6,337 nt of DNA from Acidobacteriota bacterium. GTDB lineage: Bacteria; Acidobacteriota; Blastocatellia; Pyrinomonadales; Pyrinomonadaceae. Location: contig JACCYR010000405.1 in NCBI GenBank assembly GCA_013696385.1, forward strand, positions 1-6,337, in the 5' to 3' direction. This document shows positions 1 through 5,553 of the stretch, piece after piece (position 1 is the first letter of the stretch; every line of letters starts with the position of its first letter). The notes under the pieces were generated by a model that made no database searches, was not told where the DNA came from, and saw only the letters and a program-made list of their open reading frames with translations. A program made the position numbers and the translations under genes.

Positions 1-744
1 CGGTGAAAGCGAGCGTAAATCAATAATTTCCGTTTGCAAATTGTCTTCTTTTTCTAAAATCTCCGCCGCGTCCAGAGCGTTCAAAACCTGTGCGCCGAAC
101 GTGATGATTGATAAATCTTTTCCTTTCCGCGCGATTCTGGCTTTGCCGATTTCGACAATGTAATCTTCGGTCGGCAATTCTTCGCGCAGACGCGGCAGGC
201 GATAAAGTTTTTTGTGTTCAAAAAACAAAACCGGATCGGGGTCGCGGATTGCCGCTTTGATTAAACCTTTCGCGTCGTAAGCAGTTGAAGGTTCAACCAT
301 TTTCAAACCTGCCGTATTTAGAAAAAACGCTTCAGCGTTGAGCGAGTGAAAAGGTCCGCCGCGCACGCCGCCGCCGCACGGACCGCGAAAGACGGCTTGA
401 ATTCCGCCGCAACCGCGATAACGCGATTTTGCCGCGTAGTTCGTCAGCATATCAAAACCAGTCGAGATAAAATCAATAAACTGAAATTCCGCGATTGGCT
501 TCATTCCCAAAAGTGCCGCGCCGCACGCCGCGCCGACAATCGCCGCTTCGCTTATTGGAGTATCAATCATCCGCTGTGCGCCGAATTCATCAATAAAACC
601 TTCCGTAACCTTAAATGCTCCACCGTATGCGCCGATGTCTTCGCCGATGACGAAAACGCTCGCGTCGCGCGTCATTTCCTCGTGAATGCCTTGCCGAATC
701 GCTTCGATTAAGGTTACGCCTTCTTGTTTTGCTGCTGTTGCCAT
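1..744 (-). CDS. 2-oxoacid dehydrogenase E1 component, beta subunit (partial, C-terminus outside window)
   Basis: This is the beta subunit of a thiamine-diphosphate-dependent E1 (pyruvate, branched-chain 2-oxoacid or acetoin dehydrogenase class). With E1 alpha it decarboxylates a 2-oxoacid and passes the acyl group to the lipoyl arm of E2 in the cytoplasm. Translating the reverse complement gives 248 uninterrupted codons from ATG at 744 to the window edge. The family is usually about 325 residues, so roughly 75-80 C-terminal residues are missing. Family landmarks are GEDIG (34-38), DTPISEAAIVGAA (61-73, with E66 at the position of the conserved cofactor-contacting Glu), GPCGGGVRGGPFHS (121-134, with H133 as the conserved His) and DPDPVLFFEHKKLYR (168-182). 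The ATG follows the stop of the upstream PH-like gene by 3 nt, and the purine-rich AGAAGAAAG lies within that gene's end, so translation is probably coupled. Substrate class cannot be decided from this subunit alone. E1 alpha is encoded about 2.2 kb upstream rather than adjacent. Confidence 0.95.
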   Translation of the reverse strand, partial: MATAAKQEGVTLIEAIRQGIHEEMTRDASVFVIGEDIGAYGGAFKVTEGFIDEFGAQRMIDTPISEAAIVGAACGAALLGMKPIAEFQFIDFISTGFDMLTNYAAKSRYRGCGGIQAVFRGPCGGGVRGGPFHSLNAEAFFLNTAGLKMVEPSTAYDAKGLIKAAIRDPDPVLFFEHKKLYRLPRLREELPTEDYIVEIGKARIARKGKDLSIITFGAQVLNALDAAEILEKEDNLQTEIIDLRSLSP

Positions 745-747
745 TGA

Positions 748-1194
748 TTATCTTTCTTCTAATTCCTTCGTTTCCAATTCGCCGGTTTCTTCAAACAGAC
801 GGCTGATCGGCGTATGCGCCGACCGCAGAGATTCGCGGTGTTCGGTTAAACTTTTTTGCAATTTCAAAGCGGCTTCTTCCGCGCGTTCAAAATCTTCGCG
901 TTTGATTTTCAGCATAATTTTGCCGTCTTTACTTGGCAGTTCGCTCAATTGCGTAAAACTTTTCAGACGGATTTCAATTTTCGCGGCAAACTTGAAAAAG
1001 CCCTTGCGGAATTTTACGTCCAGAATTTCGTCAAGCGCGATGCGCGATTCCTTCACACCGTTTTTGATAATGCCGAAAAGTTTTGATTCAAATTCAAGCA
1101 CAATGCCCGCGCTTGAAAACTTGCCGATGCCGTCAATCTGCGACAAACCGCTTTCGGTTTTAAAGGGAACGCTGATAAAATTTACGTTTGACAT
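748..1194 (-). CDS. Small PH-like domain protein, function unknown
   Basis: This 148-residue soluble protein has no signal peptide or membrane segment, and I cannot name its family with certainty. Residues about 3-98 read as alternating beta-strands with a glycine-rich turn (GIGKFSSAG, 22-30) and a basic aromatic stretch (KFRKGFFKFAAK, 61-72). An amphipathic charged helix follows (about 99-122, KREDFERAEEAALKLQ). Strands capped by a C-terminal helix resemble the bacterial pleckstrin-homology-like fold, but this is inference from pattern only. The tail (about 123-148) is Glu-rich and probably disordered. Coding status is well supported: the gene fits tightly between neighbours, starting 6 nt after the yqhA-type stop and ending 3 nt before the E1 beta ATG. 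No Shine-Dalgarno motif precedes the start, so translation may depend on the upstream cistron. Its position suggests a link with E1 beta or with the two membrane proteins upstream, but no role can be assigned. Confidence 0.8.
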   Translation of the reverse strand: MSNVNFISVPFKTESGLSQIDGIGKFSSAGIVLEFESKLFGIIKNGVKESRIALDEILDVKFRKGFFKFAAKIEIRLKSFTQLSELPSKDGKIMLKIKREDFERAEEAALKLQKSLTEHRESLRSAHTPISRLFEETGELETKELEER

Positions 1195-1200
1195 TTATTT

Positions 1201-1731
1201 TTATACGTCTTCGGCTCGCTTTTCGTTCTCTGTCAAGTGCTTTTCGTCTGCTTCTGAGCGCACTTTTATTTCGAGTTCCTTTTCTTTTTCGCTGACAAAG
1301 CTAAAAACCGTCAATGAAGCAATTACCAACGCGATAGCAATGCCGTAATAGAGTAGTTCGAGCGCGTTTCTCGATGCCAGCAAACTTTGCACAAAATTAA
1401 CCGCTAAGATGGGAATAATGACAAAACTAAATTTTGCTTTCAGTTCGCTCAAGTCTCTAACGAGCATCCAATCGGGAACTTCGAGTTTTCCGATAAAAAG
1501 TTCGTAAAGACTAATGGCAATGACTATTAGCGCGACAGCAACCAGAAAACTGTCCAAACAATCAAACAGCGCAATCAATTTATATTCGCTGCTGGCATAG
1601 TTCAGAAAAGTTTCTTCAACGACTTTGATAGTTTTATATATTCCCCAAAAAAGCGCAGTCATCGCCCCGACCAGCAATCCGAGAACCCCAATCAACGCCA
1701 AATAGCGGGATTTTTCAATTAACCATTTCAT
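1201..1731 (-). CDS. YqhA/UPF0114 family inner-membrane protein
   Basis: This 176-residue integral membrane protein matches the UPF0114 (YqhA) family, whose function is not established. Hydrophobic segments lie at about 8-30, 60-80, 102-119 and 124-146. The most family-like region is LFDCLDSFLVAVALIVIAISLYELFIGKLE (55-84), followed by the charged cytoplasmic-type loop WMLVRDLSELKAKF (88-101), the counterpart of the family's Leu-Lys-rich segment before the next helix. The C-terminus (about 147-176) is a strongly charged Glu/Lys-rich extension with helical propensity. The ATG at 1731 is the only sensible start, because an ATG at 1739 is out of frame and stops after three codons. There is no recognisable ribosome binding site. 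The gene starts 22 nt after the nhaA stop and ends 6 nt before the PH-like gene, which indicates co-transcription. Pairing with NhaA hints at a role in ion or envelope homeostasis, but that is speculative. Confidence 0.85.
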   Translation of the reverse strand: MKWLIEKSRYLALIGVLGLLVGAMTALFWGIYKTIKVVEETFLNYASSEYKLIALFDCLDSFLVAVALIVIAISLYELFIGKLEVPDWMLVRDLSELKAKFSFVIIPILAVNFVQSLLASRNALELLYYGIAIALVIASLTVFSFVSEKEKELEIKVRSEADEKHLTENEKRAEDV

Positions 1732-1753
1732 TTTGTCATTTTAGCGAATCACT

Positions 1754-2953
1754 TTAAACATCCGCAAACTCCGTTTCGTCTATATCTTCAACAGTTTCTT
1801 CCGACTTGCCAAATAATTTCAGCCACCCGAAACCAATAATTCCGGCAGTCAGCGAAGCAAGCAGAATCGCCATTTTTGAATTATTTATAATGTTTGAATC
1901 GGTAAAGGCAAGATTTGTGATAAAAATTGACATCGTAAACCCGATGCCGCCCAAAAGTCCTGCACCGATGATGTGTTTCCGATTTAAATCAAGCGGCAGA
2001 CGGCAAATGCCCAACGCCACGACGACAAAACTGATTAACGCAATGCCGAGCGGTTTGCCAAGAATAAGTCCGGCTAAAATGCCCAAACTATTTGATGAAG
2101 ACAAACTTTGCAGCCAATCTGCGCCGATGACAATTCCCGTGTTGGCAAGCGCGAAAAGCGGCAAAATCATAAATGCGACGGGTTTATGAAGAAAATGTTC
2201 CAAAATATAAGAAGGCGAATTTATATCCTCCTGAATTGGCGTGAACGGAATTGTGAAAGCCAGCAAAACTCCGGCAATTGTCGCGTGAACTCCTGATTTT
2301 AACATAAAAAACCACATCACCGCGCCGCCCAGCAAATATGGAATCAAACTCATCACGCGCCAACGGTTCAGCCCAATTAAAATGCCGAAAACGCCGAGCG
2401 CGAGCAGCAGATACAAAAACGAAAGTTTTGATGTGTAGAAAACTGCAATAATTACAATTGCGCCAAGGTCGTCCATTACTGCCACAGCCGTCAGAAAAAT
2501 CTTGAGCGAAGCAGGAACGCGGCTTCCGACCAAAGCCAAAACTCCGAGCGCGAAAGCGATGTCCGTCGCCATCGGAATTCCGATTCCCGCTTGCGTCGGC
2601 GTTCCGTTGTTAAATGCGAAATGAATCAGCGCGGGCAAAGACAATCCGCCGATGGCGGCGAAAATCGGCAGCAGCGCGTTTTTGAAATTCGATAATTCTC
2701 CTTTGTAAAGTTCGCGTTCAAGTTCCAAGCCAATAAGCAGAAAGAAAACTGCCATCAAACCGTCATTAATCCAATGTTCAATGCTCAGACCGCCGAGATA
2801 TAACCGCCAAAATCCAAGATAGCTTTCGCCCAAAACTGAATTTGCGATAATCAGCGAAACAGTCGTGCCGGCAATCAAAAAAATACCGCTCAATTTTTCG
2901 CCGTCAACAAATTCTTTGAAAGTTTTAGTCAGTCTTACTTTAGTTTTTTGCAT
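1754..2953 (-). CDS. nhaA: Na+/H+ antiporter NhaA
   Basis: NhaA exports Na+ (or Li+) in exchange for about two H+ across the inner membrane, for sodium tolerance and pH homeostasis. From ATG at 2953 the protein has 399 residues, close to the E. coli length of 388, with about 12 hydrophobic segments. Key residues fall almost at E. coli numbering. ATDIAFALG carries D131 (E. coli D133), and MDDLGAI carries the cation-binding pair D161-D162 (E. coli D163-D164, codons at 2468-2473). LGKPLGI carries K300, and GLELEREL carries E77, R80 and E81 of the pH-sensing entry region. SGVHAT carries H223 (E. coli H225), and GGIGFTMSIF is also present. The antiporter should therefore be functional. An in-frame TTG at 2971 would add six residues (MSRTRK), but I prefer the ATG because it is the commoner start codon and leaves a normal N-terminus. 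The C-terminus ends in an acidic tail of about 15 residues (EETVEDIDETEF). It lies 37 nt after the E1 alpha stop and 22 nt before the yqhA-type gene, an unusual insertion between E1 subunit genes. Confidence 0.97.
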   Translation of the reverse strand: MQKTKVRLTKTFKEFVDGEKLSGIFLIAGTTVSLIIANSVLGESYLGFWRLYLGGLSIEHWINDGLMAVFFLLIGLELERELYKGELSNFKNALLPIFAAIGGLSLPALIHFAFNNGTPTQAGIGIPMATDIAFALGVLALVGSRVPASLKIFLTAVAVMDDLGAIVIIAVFYTSKLSFLYLLLALGVFGILIGLNRWRVMSLIPYLLGGAVMWFFMLKSGVHATIAGVLLAFTIPFTPIQEDINSPSYILEHFLHKPVAFMILPLFALANTGIVIGADWLQSLSSSNSLGILAGLILGKPLGIALISFVVVALGICRLPLDLNRKHIIGAGLLGGIGFTMSIFITNLAFTDSNIINNSKMAILLASLTAGIIGFGWLKLFGKSEETVEDIDETEFADV

Positions 2954-2990
2954 TTTTCGAGTTCTGCTCAAACAATCTGCACTTTTTGGT

Positions 2991-4058
2991 TTAGGATTCT
3001 AAAACTTTCTTCTTAAAAGCCGGCGCAACCACCGAATTATCAAAAACATTATAGGCGGCTTGTTCGGGTTCTGGAACGGGCGAATTTTCCGCCCAAGCTG
3101 CTTCTTCATCCAAAAAGTTTTTTATTTCATCACCGATTTTGTCCATATCTTCGCGCGTTAAAATTTTCTTCGCGCTCAAAAAATTTTCATAGCGCGTTAT
3201 CGGGTCATTGTTTGTTTCCCAAAATTCGATTTCGCCTGCCGGCACGTAAGATTGATTGTCGTGTTCGGCGTGTCCTTTGCGGCGGTAAGTGTGCGCTTCG
3301 ATTAAAACCGTGCCGCCGCCGTTTCGCGCATATTCGGCGGCTTCTTTCATGATTTCATGACACGCAATAATATCGTTTCCGTCCACGCTCAAGCCTTTCA
3401 CGCCGTAACCGACGGCTTTATCAATCAGATTTTCGCAGGCAAATTGCAAGCGCGACGGCGTGGAATAAGCATAACCATTGCTTTCCATCACAACAATCAG
3501 CGGCAACTTCTGAACGGCGGCGAAATTTACGCCTTCGTGAAACGCGCCTGTCGAAGTCGTCCCGTCGCCAATATATGCAACCGCCACGCGATTTTCTTTT
3601 TTCATTCTTGATGCCAGCAAAATTCCCGTCATCACCGGAATCATATCGCCCAAGTGAGAAATCGGACCGATAAAACCTTTTTCCATATCGGCAAAATGAA
3701 ACTGCAAATCCGTCGCACGATTCGGCGCAGTCGCTTTTGCCATATATTGCGCGAAAATATATTTCGGCTCAACGCCTTTGACCAAAACCGCGCCGATGTC
3801 GCGTATCAGAGGCGCAATAAAATCTTGCTTTTCCAGCGCAAACGCTGTTCCGACTGCCGTCGCTTCCTGCCCTAAAGACGAAAAAACTCCGCCGACAAGT
3901 TTTGATTGTCGTTTGAGATTGACGGTTTTTTCATCAAACATCCGCGTCATTTTCAAAAAGCGGTAAAGCTCGATCTGTTGTTCTTTGGTTAAATCGGTTT
4001 CTGACGTGCAGGAAAGCGGTTTGTTATTTAATTTTTTACGAATTGATTTTGCCGACAT
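2991..4058 (-). CDS. 2-oxoacid dehydrogenase E1 component, alpha subunit
   Basis: This is the thiamine-diphosphate-binding alpha subunit of a heterotetrameric E1, which decarboxylates a 2-oxoacid for transfer to lipoyl-E2. From ATG at 4058 it has 355 residues, the normal family length. The cofactor motif is GDGTTSTGAFHEGVNFAA starting at residue 164 and ending with the conserved Asn at 194 (ESNGYAYSTP), spanning about 3477-3569. Upstream are GQEATAVG (63-70) and the RDIGA loop (86-90). The active-site loop reads TYRRKGHAEHD (257-267), with His in the usual place but Ala where many relatives have Ser. An in-frame TTG at 4088 would add ten hydrophobic residues (MTILLFYFNK). That is unlikely for a soluble enzyme, so ATG at 4058 is preferred. 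The substrate could be pyruvate, branched-chain 2-oxoacids or acetoin; motifs alone do not decide. Its partner E1 beta is encoded three genes downstream. No E2 or E3 gene is present in the window. Confidence 0.95.
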   Translation of the reverse strand: MSAKSIRKKLNNKPLSCTSETDLTKEQQIELYRFLKMTRMFDEKTVNLKRQSKLVGGVFSSLGQEATAVGTAFALEKQDFIAPLIRDIGAVLVKGVEPKYIFAQYMAKATAPNRATDLQFHFADMEKGFIGPISHLGDMIPVMTGILLASRMKKENRVAVAYIGDGTTSTGAFHEGVNFAAVQKLPLIVVMESNGYAYSTPSRLQFACENLIDKAVGYGVKGLSVDGNDIIACHEIMKEAAEYARNGGGTVLIEAHTYRRKGHAEHDNQSYVPAGEIEFWETNNDPITRYENFLSAKKILTREDMDKIGDEIKNFLDEEAAWAENSPVPEPEQAAYNVFDNSVVAPAFKKKVLES

Positions 4059-4062
4059 TTTA

Positions 4063-4140
4063 TTAAAGTAAAAAAGCAGAATAGTCAAAGAGTGAAAAAG
4101 TTTCCGTTGTCGTTGATTTAACTTTTTCCCTTTCTAACAT
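4063..4140 (-). other. Possible 25-codon ORF upstream of E1 alpha (uncertain)
   Basis: An ATG at 4140 on the minus strand opens 25 codons (beginning MLEREKVKSTTET, ending FDYSAFLL) and stops with TAA at 4065-4063, only 4 nt before the E1 alpha ATG. GGAG lies just 2 nt upstream of this ATG, which is closer than a normal ribosome binding site. The peptide is not enriched in one amino acid, as a classical attenuation leader would be, although it carries four Leu and three Phe. It overlaps the nested inverted repeats. It could be a leader peptide that couples translation into E1 alpha, or simply a chance ORF in a 92-nt gap; chance is more likely. Confidence 0.12.
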
Positions 4141-4161
4141 TTCTCCATTCTCACTTTTGAC
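4084..4161 (-). repeat. Nested inverted repeats in the gap before E1 alpha
   Basis: Two arm pairs can be read directly. The inner pair is a perfect 9-bp inverted repeat, GAAAAAGTT at 4094-4102 and AACTTTTTC at 4120-4128, with a 17-nt loop. The outer pair is GTCAAAGAGTGA at 4084-4095 and TCACTTTTGAC at 4151-4161, complementary over 11 bases with one bulged base. The outer distal arm covers the stop codon of the CBU_0592-type gene. In the minus-strand transcript this could fold into a two-tier stem between that gene and E1 alpha. A T6 run (4070-4075 as read on the minus strand) follows about 8 nt beyond the outer stem, too far for a canonical terminator. The arms are AT-rich, so chance is a real alternative. 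Confidence 0.35.
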
Positions 4162-4402
4162 CTTTCCAAAAGTATTTGCTGATTCCGTAAAGGCTAATCA
4201 GCACCCAGAAAAATTCTACGATGAAAGCCGAGAAGTTAAAACTGTAAATGAGCGAAATTAGAATCAGGCTCGCGCCGAGCGCGTTGAACAGTGAATAAAT
4301 CAAACTTTCACTGCGGAGTTTTTCGAGCTGGAGCAAAATGTAGGTGAAAATTATTACTCCGACACCGATTGAGCCGAGAAAATCATACCAAGCGTATCGC
4401 AT
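4151..4402 (-). CDS. CBU_0592-type small membrane protein
   Basis: This 83-residue protein has three predicted membrane segments at about 7-25, 36-55 and 58-76. The layout matches the small CBU_0592-type membrane domain: an N-terminal G-x-x-G helix (DFLGSIGVGVIIFTYILLQL, 7-26), a polar loop, then SLFNALGASLILISLIY (37-53) with the typical Asn-x-x-Gly, and a final helix with a central Trp (VEFFWVLISLYG, 62-73). No biochemical function is known for the family, so none is assigned. The C-terminus is basic (KYFWKGQK), consistent with a cytoplasmic end. The ATG at 4402 is separated by a single nucleotide from the stop of the upstream propeller gene, with A-rich sequence and no Shine-Dalgarno motif, so translation is probably coupled by termination-reinitiation. 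A 92-nt gap follows before E1 alpha. Confidence 0.82.
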   Translation of the reverse strand: MRYAWYDFLGSIGVGVIIFTYILLQLEKLRSESLIYSLFNALGASLILISLIYSFNFSAFIVEFFWVLISLYGISKYFWKGQK

Positions 4403-4403
4403 T

Positions 4404-5438
4404 TTATTTTTTATTTATCGAAAATTTTCCGACAAGACCATTTGCGCCAACTGCCCAAATTGCGTTTTTGCCTCTGGCTTGCACCGCATTGTAATTTTCT
4501 TTGTCGAGATTTTTCCACGTTTTTCCGCCGTCAAAAGAAATATCTGAACCGCTTGAACCGGCGGCAATCAAAGTTTTTTTATCAACAAATGCCACGCCCG
4601 AACGATAACCGTTCAAACCTTTCGATAAATCCCAGGTTTTTCCCGCGTCATCGGTAAAAGCGAGATTATTCGTGATGTCATTCGGTTTTTCGTAATTTCC
4701 TCCGACGATTACACCATTATTTTTATCAAACATCGCAATCGAAAAAATTCCGCTTCCTGATGTTCCTTTGACAATTGGCGTGTCGGAAACAGACCAATCC
4801 AAACCGCGATTGTTTGAACGAAAAACTCGCGCACCTTGTCCGCCCGAAACAAGATAAACATTCGATTTGCCTTGAATAATCAAGCAAGTTCCGCTGGCGG
4901 CAAAAGCGGCTTCGCCTTCTTTGGCGGATGGCATTTTATCGTTTGAAAGCGGTTTCCAGGTTTCGCCGCCATCATTTGTCGAAATTAAAAGATATTTATT
5001 GTCAACGGGGTCGCTCATCGCAATTCCGTTATCTTTGTCCCAAAAGGCAAGCGCGTCAAAAAACGCTTTTTTGTTTGTGTTTTTAAATTGCAGCTTCCAA
5101 GTTTTTCCGCCGTCCGTCGTTTTATAAATTCTCGAATTTTCGCCTTCGCCGATGCTCAAAAGATATGCGGTGTTTGCGCTAAATGCTTCGATGTCGCGGA
5201 AATCAAGTTTTTCTGCGTCGGGAACTTTGCCGACTTCCCAAGTTTTGCCGCCGTCGGTTGTTTTCAAAAATGTTCCGCCTGTGCCGCTTGCCCAAATAAT
5301 GTTTTCGTTGACGACACTTAAACCGCGCAAACTCGCATTTGTCTTAACGGATTGTTTTTGCCACTGCGCGTTGGCTGGCAACACAAACAGAACAAATATG
5401 AAAAACAATATTTGATAAAATTTCGCGTCCATTTTCAT
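4404..5438 (-). CDS. Secreted Ycf48/BNR-repeat beta-propeller protein
   Basis: This 344-residue protein begins with a clear Sec signal peptide: a Lys-containing N-terminus (MKMDAKF), a hydrophobic core at about 8-20, and PANA-Q giving signal peptidase I cleavage after residue 24. No lipobox Cys is present, so it is probably periplasmic or released. The mature part carries six Asp/Asn-box (BNR) motifs of the form S/T-x-D-G-G-x-T-W. They lie at about 61-67, 108-114, 155-161, 209-215 (degenerate, NNRGLDW), 262-269 (DDAGKTW) and 302-308, spaced about 40-55 residues apart, as expected for blades of a six- or seven-bladed propeller. The closest named family is the Ycf48/HCF136-like group, which assembles photosystem II in phototrophs but is common as uncharacterised secreted propellers in non-phototrophs. 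Sialidase activity is not implied, because I did not recognise the family's catalytic residues. It is the first gene of the minus-strand run. The start at 5438 is preferred, with a second in-frame ATG at 5432. Confidence 0.88.
   Translation of the reverse strand: MKMDAKFYQILFFIFVLFVLPANAQWQKQSVKTNASLRGLSVVNENIIWASGTGGTFLKTTDGGKTWEVGKVPDAEKLDFRDIEAFSANTAYLLSIGEGENSRIYKTTDGGKTWKLQFKNTNKKAFFDALAFWDKDNGIAMSDPVDNKYLLISTNDGGETWKPLSNDKMPSAKEGEAAFAASGTCLIIQGKSNVYLVSGGQGARVFRSNNRGLDWSVSDTPIVKGTSGSGIFSIAMFDKNNGVIVGGNYEKPNDITNNLAFTDDAGKTWDLSKGLNGYRSGVAFVDKKTLIAAGSSGSDISFDGGKTWKNLDKENYNAVQARGKNAIWAVGANGLVGKFSINKK
5095..5264 (-). repeat. DNA-level internal repeat from two propeller blades
   Basis: Two 29-nt units inside the propeller gene, at 5095-5123 and 5236-5264, match at about 25 of 29 positions and lie exactly 141 nt (47 codons) apart. 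They encode the first two BNR boxes, both TTDGGKTW. Looser copies of the same Asp-box coding appear near 4955-4980, 4632-4655 and 4510-4535. This is most simply blade duplication within the gene rather than a mobile or regulatory repeat. Confidence 0.7.
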
Positions 5439-5553
5439 AAAATTAAATTTATTTTCACAGTAAATTTCAGGGTCAAGTCGAGCAAAATTATTACATTGTT
5501 GCTTTATTTCCGCAAAAAGATTTTTGAATAATCCAACGTAAAGATGTAGTTTA
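5439..5553. promoter_or_regulatory. Divergent intergenic region with likely promoters for both directions
   Basis: This 115-nt AT-rich gap separates the minus-strand run from the plus-strand DUF2071-folA pair, so it should hold promoters for both. For the minus direction, a TTGACC -35-like box (plus-strand 5471-5476) and an AATAAA -10-like box (5448-5453) are spaced by 17 bp. That would place transcription start within a few bases of the ATG at 5438, giving a very short leader. For the plus direction, GAATAAT at 5526-5532 is a plausible -10, but the -35 is poor (TTATTT at 5504-5509). The promoter positions are inferred by eye only. Confidence 0.45.
5445..5467. repeat. Short dyad overlapping the proposed minus-strand -10
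   Basis: AAATTTA at 5445-5451 and TAAATTT at 5461-5467 form a perfect 7-bp inverted repeat around a 9-nt spacer. It overlaps the proposed -10 of the propeller gene, a position suited to a repressor operator. The arms consist only of A and T in an AT-rich gap, so the match could easily be chance. Confidence 0.2.

Noticed and set aside
346..711. A 121-codon plus-strand open frame
   Set aside because: It lies fully antisense to E1 beta, which has unbroken family motifs across the same bases. The Ala/Arg-rich translation is not protein-like.
686..1348. A 220-codon plus-strand open frame
   Set aside because: It runs antisense across the start of E1 beta, the whole PH-like gene and the end of the yqhA-type gene. 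Its translation is Ser/Phe-rich with no family resemblance, as expected from the reverse complement of real genes.
1806..2189. A 127-codon plus-strand open frame
   Set aside because: It is antisense to the C-terminal half of nhaA, where the conserved antiporter sequence is on the minus strand.
4059..4088. TTGACT and TAATAA with 17-bp spacing as an E1 alpha promoter
   Set aside because: The -10-like box ends one base before the ATG, so transcription would begin inside the coding sequence. The boxes are probably chance in AT-rich DNA.
4059..4088. Ten-residue N-terminal extension of E1 alpha from TTG at 4088
   Set aside because: The added residues are hydrophobic and unlike the start of a soluble E1 alpha. 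ATG at 4058 gives the usual length.
4094..4128. Rho-independent terminator before E1 alpha
   Set aside because: The stem is AT-rich with a 17-nt loop, and no T-run follows immediately on either strand.
4404..5438. Sialidase assignment for the BNR-repeat protein
   Set aside because: Asp-boxes occur in many propellers. I recognise no sialidase catalytic set, and the overall style is closer to Ycf48-like proteins.
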